NCBI GenBank assembly: GCA_025210345.1
Contig: JAOARX010000035.1
Location: 62,001 to 126,000 of the forward strand
DNA length: 64,000 nucleotides
Direction of reading: 5' to 3'
DNA from: Pelagimonas sp.
GTDB lineage: Bacteria; Pseudomonadota; Alphaproteobacteria; Rhodobacterales; Rhodobacteraceae
Both the position numbers and the translations under genes were made by a program. Positions within the stretch are counted from its first letter, which is position 1; each line of letters begins with the position of its first letter. Below are positions 62,223 to 64,000 of this stretch, piece by piece. The notes under the pieces are model-generated. The model was not told the DNA's origin. It made no database searches and saw only the letters and a list, made by a program, of their open reading frames with translations.

Positions 62223-63164
62223 TTACACCTCGGCGTTTGCCGCGTCCATAGCTTCGATCTGTTCCAACCTGCGGCGGAAGCGCGGGGCGCTCATGCGGGG
62301 GCCAACATTGGCACAGATCCAGCGCGACAGGGTCAGCCGCTGTTCGCGATCCGTATGCGCCAGGAGCTTGCGCAGATAGGGCATGTGCTGGCGGCGCGCC
62401 CGCATCAGCCGGGCAAAGGTCTGGGTCGTCAGCCGATCCTCGGCCACCGCGGTCAAAAGCGAGGGCAACAGATCCATTGTACGGAAATCGTTCAACAGCG
62501 CCCCCCCCATAAAGGGCACCCGGAACCGGGTCACATTGCGGCGCTCAAACAGCGCCGAATGCATCGCGTCCTGCATCTGGTGGGGATCATAGATCACATA
62601 GGCTGCGCTGGCCGCGTCGATCATATCCGGCGCATAACCATAGCGCGAGGTAAAGTCCATGCGGCGCTGTTCGGGAAAGCGGTCGTCCCATTCTGTCACG
62701 CGAGGATCAAGCGTCGCCTGTGGCTGAAGCGTCAATACGCGCGCGCCTGGGGCCGCCACGGAATAGGCAGCCGCCGCATAGCCCGCGGGGCCCGCGCCGA
62801 AAAAGATCACGTTTTCGAACTCATCAAAGAACCCGTCGTCCATCAGCTGATCAAAGAACCCATAGACCATGGGATCCCGGAACCAGGTGTCGCCGCTGGA
62901 AATCAGGCTCAGCGACGACCAGCCATTGCTGCGCACCAAGTCAAAGCCAAAGGGGGTGTGGGTCTCGGACAGGGCCTTGATGCCGCCGATGGTCTCAAAG
63001 CTGACCAAAAGCGTGTCATTGCCATCAATGAAGATGCCCGCATGTTTGCGCCCAAGCGAGACGGAGAACCCGTGCTCTTGCCCGATATCGCGCAAATCGC
63101 TCAGCCATTCCCCTGCTGAACACTTGCTCAGATCGGGTGCAAATTGTGCCATGTTCTCAGACAT
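62223..63164 (-). CDS. Conserved protein with a GxGxAGY-type hydrolase-like motif, unknown function
   Basis: A 313-residue protein. A hydrophobic strand followed by [20 protein letters not shown] (about residue 120-140) could be a nucleophile elbow or a nucleotide-binding turn, but no serine is present there. Ahead of it lies [20 protein letters not shown]; a long basic C-terminal region follows ([17 protein letters not shown]). I recall related proteins being labelled phosphoadenosine phosphosulfate reductase in Roseobacter genomes, but the sequence shows no PAPS-reductase cysteine motif, so I do not accept that name. It lies upstream of pyrC, ten bases from it. Confidence 0.65.
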   Translation of the reverse strand: MSENMAQFAPDLSKCSAGEWLSDLRDIGQEHGFSVSLGRKHAGIFIDGNDTLLVSFETIGGIKALSETHTPFGFDLVRSNGWSSLSLISSGDTWFRDPMVYGFFDQLMDDGFFDEFENVIFFGAGPAGYAAAAYSVAAPGARVLTLQPQATLDPRVTEWDDRFPEQRRMDFTSRYGYAPDMIDAASAAYVIYDPHQMQDAMHSALFERRNVTRFRVPFMGGALLNDFRTMDLLPSLLTAVAEDRLTTQTFARLMRARRQHMPYLRKLLAHTDREQRLTLSRWICANVGPRMSAPRFRRRLEQIEAMDAANAEV

Positions 63165-63315
63165 GTCTGCCGTTCCTTACATGCCCGTTACTGCTACTCG
63201 GTTTTATGGTGGGCATTTTTCCTAAAATTGACCGGGCTTTGCGGCGCAATTTGGGCAAGGATACGGAGATTTGATGTGAAAGGCCCGCCAGAGGGCGGAG
63301 CCAAGTGCCCATTCG

Positions 63316-64000
63316 CTAGTCGTTGGTGGACAGCGTCGAGATCATGGCGATGCGTTCCATATCCGAAAAATCATGGGCCAGCATGAGGTCATACAGCGCG
63401 CGGGTCTTTGGATCGTCCAGCAATGTCCGCGCCATATCCCTGTGCCAGTCCACCCCCGCGTGGTGCCGGGCGCGCAGAACAGGATCGGCCATCAACCCGG
63501 CCAAAGCGGCCTGGGTGCGGGGCAGGTGGCGCTGAATGGTCAGATCGGGCCAAAGGTTCCAATCATTGCGGATCCAGTAGTTCAGCCCAAGCCTGCGGTT
63601 GACATGCAGCGCCCGTCCGCGCGCGCGCTTGACCAGATAGGCGGTGGCGCTGCGCAGGGGATAGTGATTCAGTTGAACCAGATCAAAGCCCGTGGATTTG
63701 CGCGACGTGCGCCAGCCGCGTTCAAGCAGCTCAGCGGTGTGATCCTCACCCGATCCCGTCACCCACGTCACATCCTGCGCCTGCGTGGGATCAAGATCCA
63801 CGGGCCGATGGGCGCGCAATTGGCGATAGGCGCGGGTATTGCGCATCAAGGTCTTAAAGCCCCAGACGGTATGGGGCTTGGGGCAATACTTAGGAGAGCA
63901 ATGGTCAAATTGGGTGATCACCGGTGCGTCTGTGATCTCGGTCACACCGTTGTGGCCAAACAGCCGCCAGCTCATGGCGATATGGGTGGCCTGGGGAACC
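63316..64000 (-). CDS. Glycosyltransferase family 2-like protein, C-terminal part
   Basis: The frame is open at the right edge of the window, so only about 228 C-terminal residues are seen. Visible conserved parts are THIAMSWRLFGHNG at the edge, LVQLNHYPLRSATAYLVKRARGRA and YWIRNDWNLWPD. The NHYPLRSxxxYLVKRxRGR segment matches a group of Rhodobacterales glycosyltransferases (GT2/GT92-like). The catalytic domain lies outside the window. No neighbour suggests its polysaccharide target. Confidence 0.72.
   Translation of the reverse strand, partial: VPQATHIAMSWRLFGHNGVTEITDAPVITQFDHCSPKYCPKPHTVWGFKTLMRNTRAYRQLRAHRPVDLDPTQAQDVTWVTGSGEDHTAELLERGWRTSRKSTGFDLVQLNHYPLRSATAYLVKRARGRALHVNRRLGLNYWIRNDWNLWPDLTIQRHLPRTQAALAGLMADPVLRARHHAGVDWHRDMARTLLDDPKTRALYDLMLAHDFSDMERIAMISTLSTND

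Noticed and set aside
1-64000. tRNA, rRNA, CRISPR arrays, prophage or transposase genes
   Set aside because: I looked for acceptor-stem and CCA-type patterns, repeat-spacer arrays and integrase or transposase motifs and saw none that I could support.

Overview
The window is a stretch of GC-rich chromosome from an alphaproteobacterium, almost certainly a Rhodobacterales member of the Roseobacter type. This rests on sequence: DUF6456/DUF6477 proteins, a fused ispDF, the dusB(nifR3)-ntrBC-ntrYX-trkAH-hfq-hflX gene order, an RNase E with a very large acidic insertion in its S1 domain, surE-pcm-nlpD, and an NtrC without the GAFTGA loop. The content is mostly core chromosome. I see no prophage, integrase, transposase, CRISPR array, rRNA or tRNA.

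Layout. 1-9.6 kb: the C-terminal part of a trimethylamine methyltransferase-family protein, a divergent DUF6477/DUF6456 pair, a peroxiredoxin, lipA, hpt, a COQ10/RatA-like START protein, a MmgE/PrpD protein, two hypothetical proteins and amtB. 9.9-25.8 kb: pncC/cinA-pgpA-ispDF (minus), then dusB-ntrB-ntrC-ntrY-ntrX (plus, nitrogen control), a glycosyltransferase, a small secreted protein, trkA-trkH (potassium uptake), hfq and hflX. 25.9-35.5 kb: a small lipoprotein, a kinase-like gene overlapping a penicillin-acylase-family gene, a 3-hydroxyisobutyrate-dehydrogenase-like oxidoreductase, rne, and a chloramphenicol-phosphotransferase-like P-loop protein. 35.5-43.4 kb: tusA, ccdA, a membrane alpha/beta hydrolase translationally coupled to a cytochrome P450, a class I aldolase, a WYL-type regulator, and tatABC coupled to a DUF815 ATPase. 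44-49 kb: a LysM/LytM lipoprotein, pcm-surE, a short-chain dehydrogenase, a YHS protein and a DUF2199 protein. 49.4-64 kb: purF, radA-cvpA, a membrane coiled-coil protein, a PqiA-like protein, alr-mlaE-mlaF, a divergent CobS-like gene, dnaB, pyrC-pyrE, an unrecognised conserved protein and the C-terminal part of a glycosyltransferase.

How parts fit together. The nitrogen genes form the clearest circuit. A GCC-N9-GGC palindrome with a TTGCCCA left half occurs upstream of amtB and upstream of dusB-ntrBC, and a close variant (GCC-N9-AGC) lies further upstream of amtB. Both NtrC and NtrX lack the sigma-54 contact loop, so direct activation of a sigma-70 promoter from these boxes is a reasonable model. 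The intergenic regions carry several palindromic elements: a roughly 175-bp imperfect palindrome beside the WYL regulator, an array of hairpins between tusA and ccdA, a family of short AT-cored palindromes, and an unexplained 63-nt hairpin downstream of purF.
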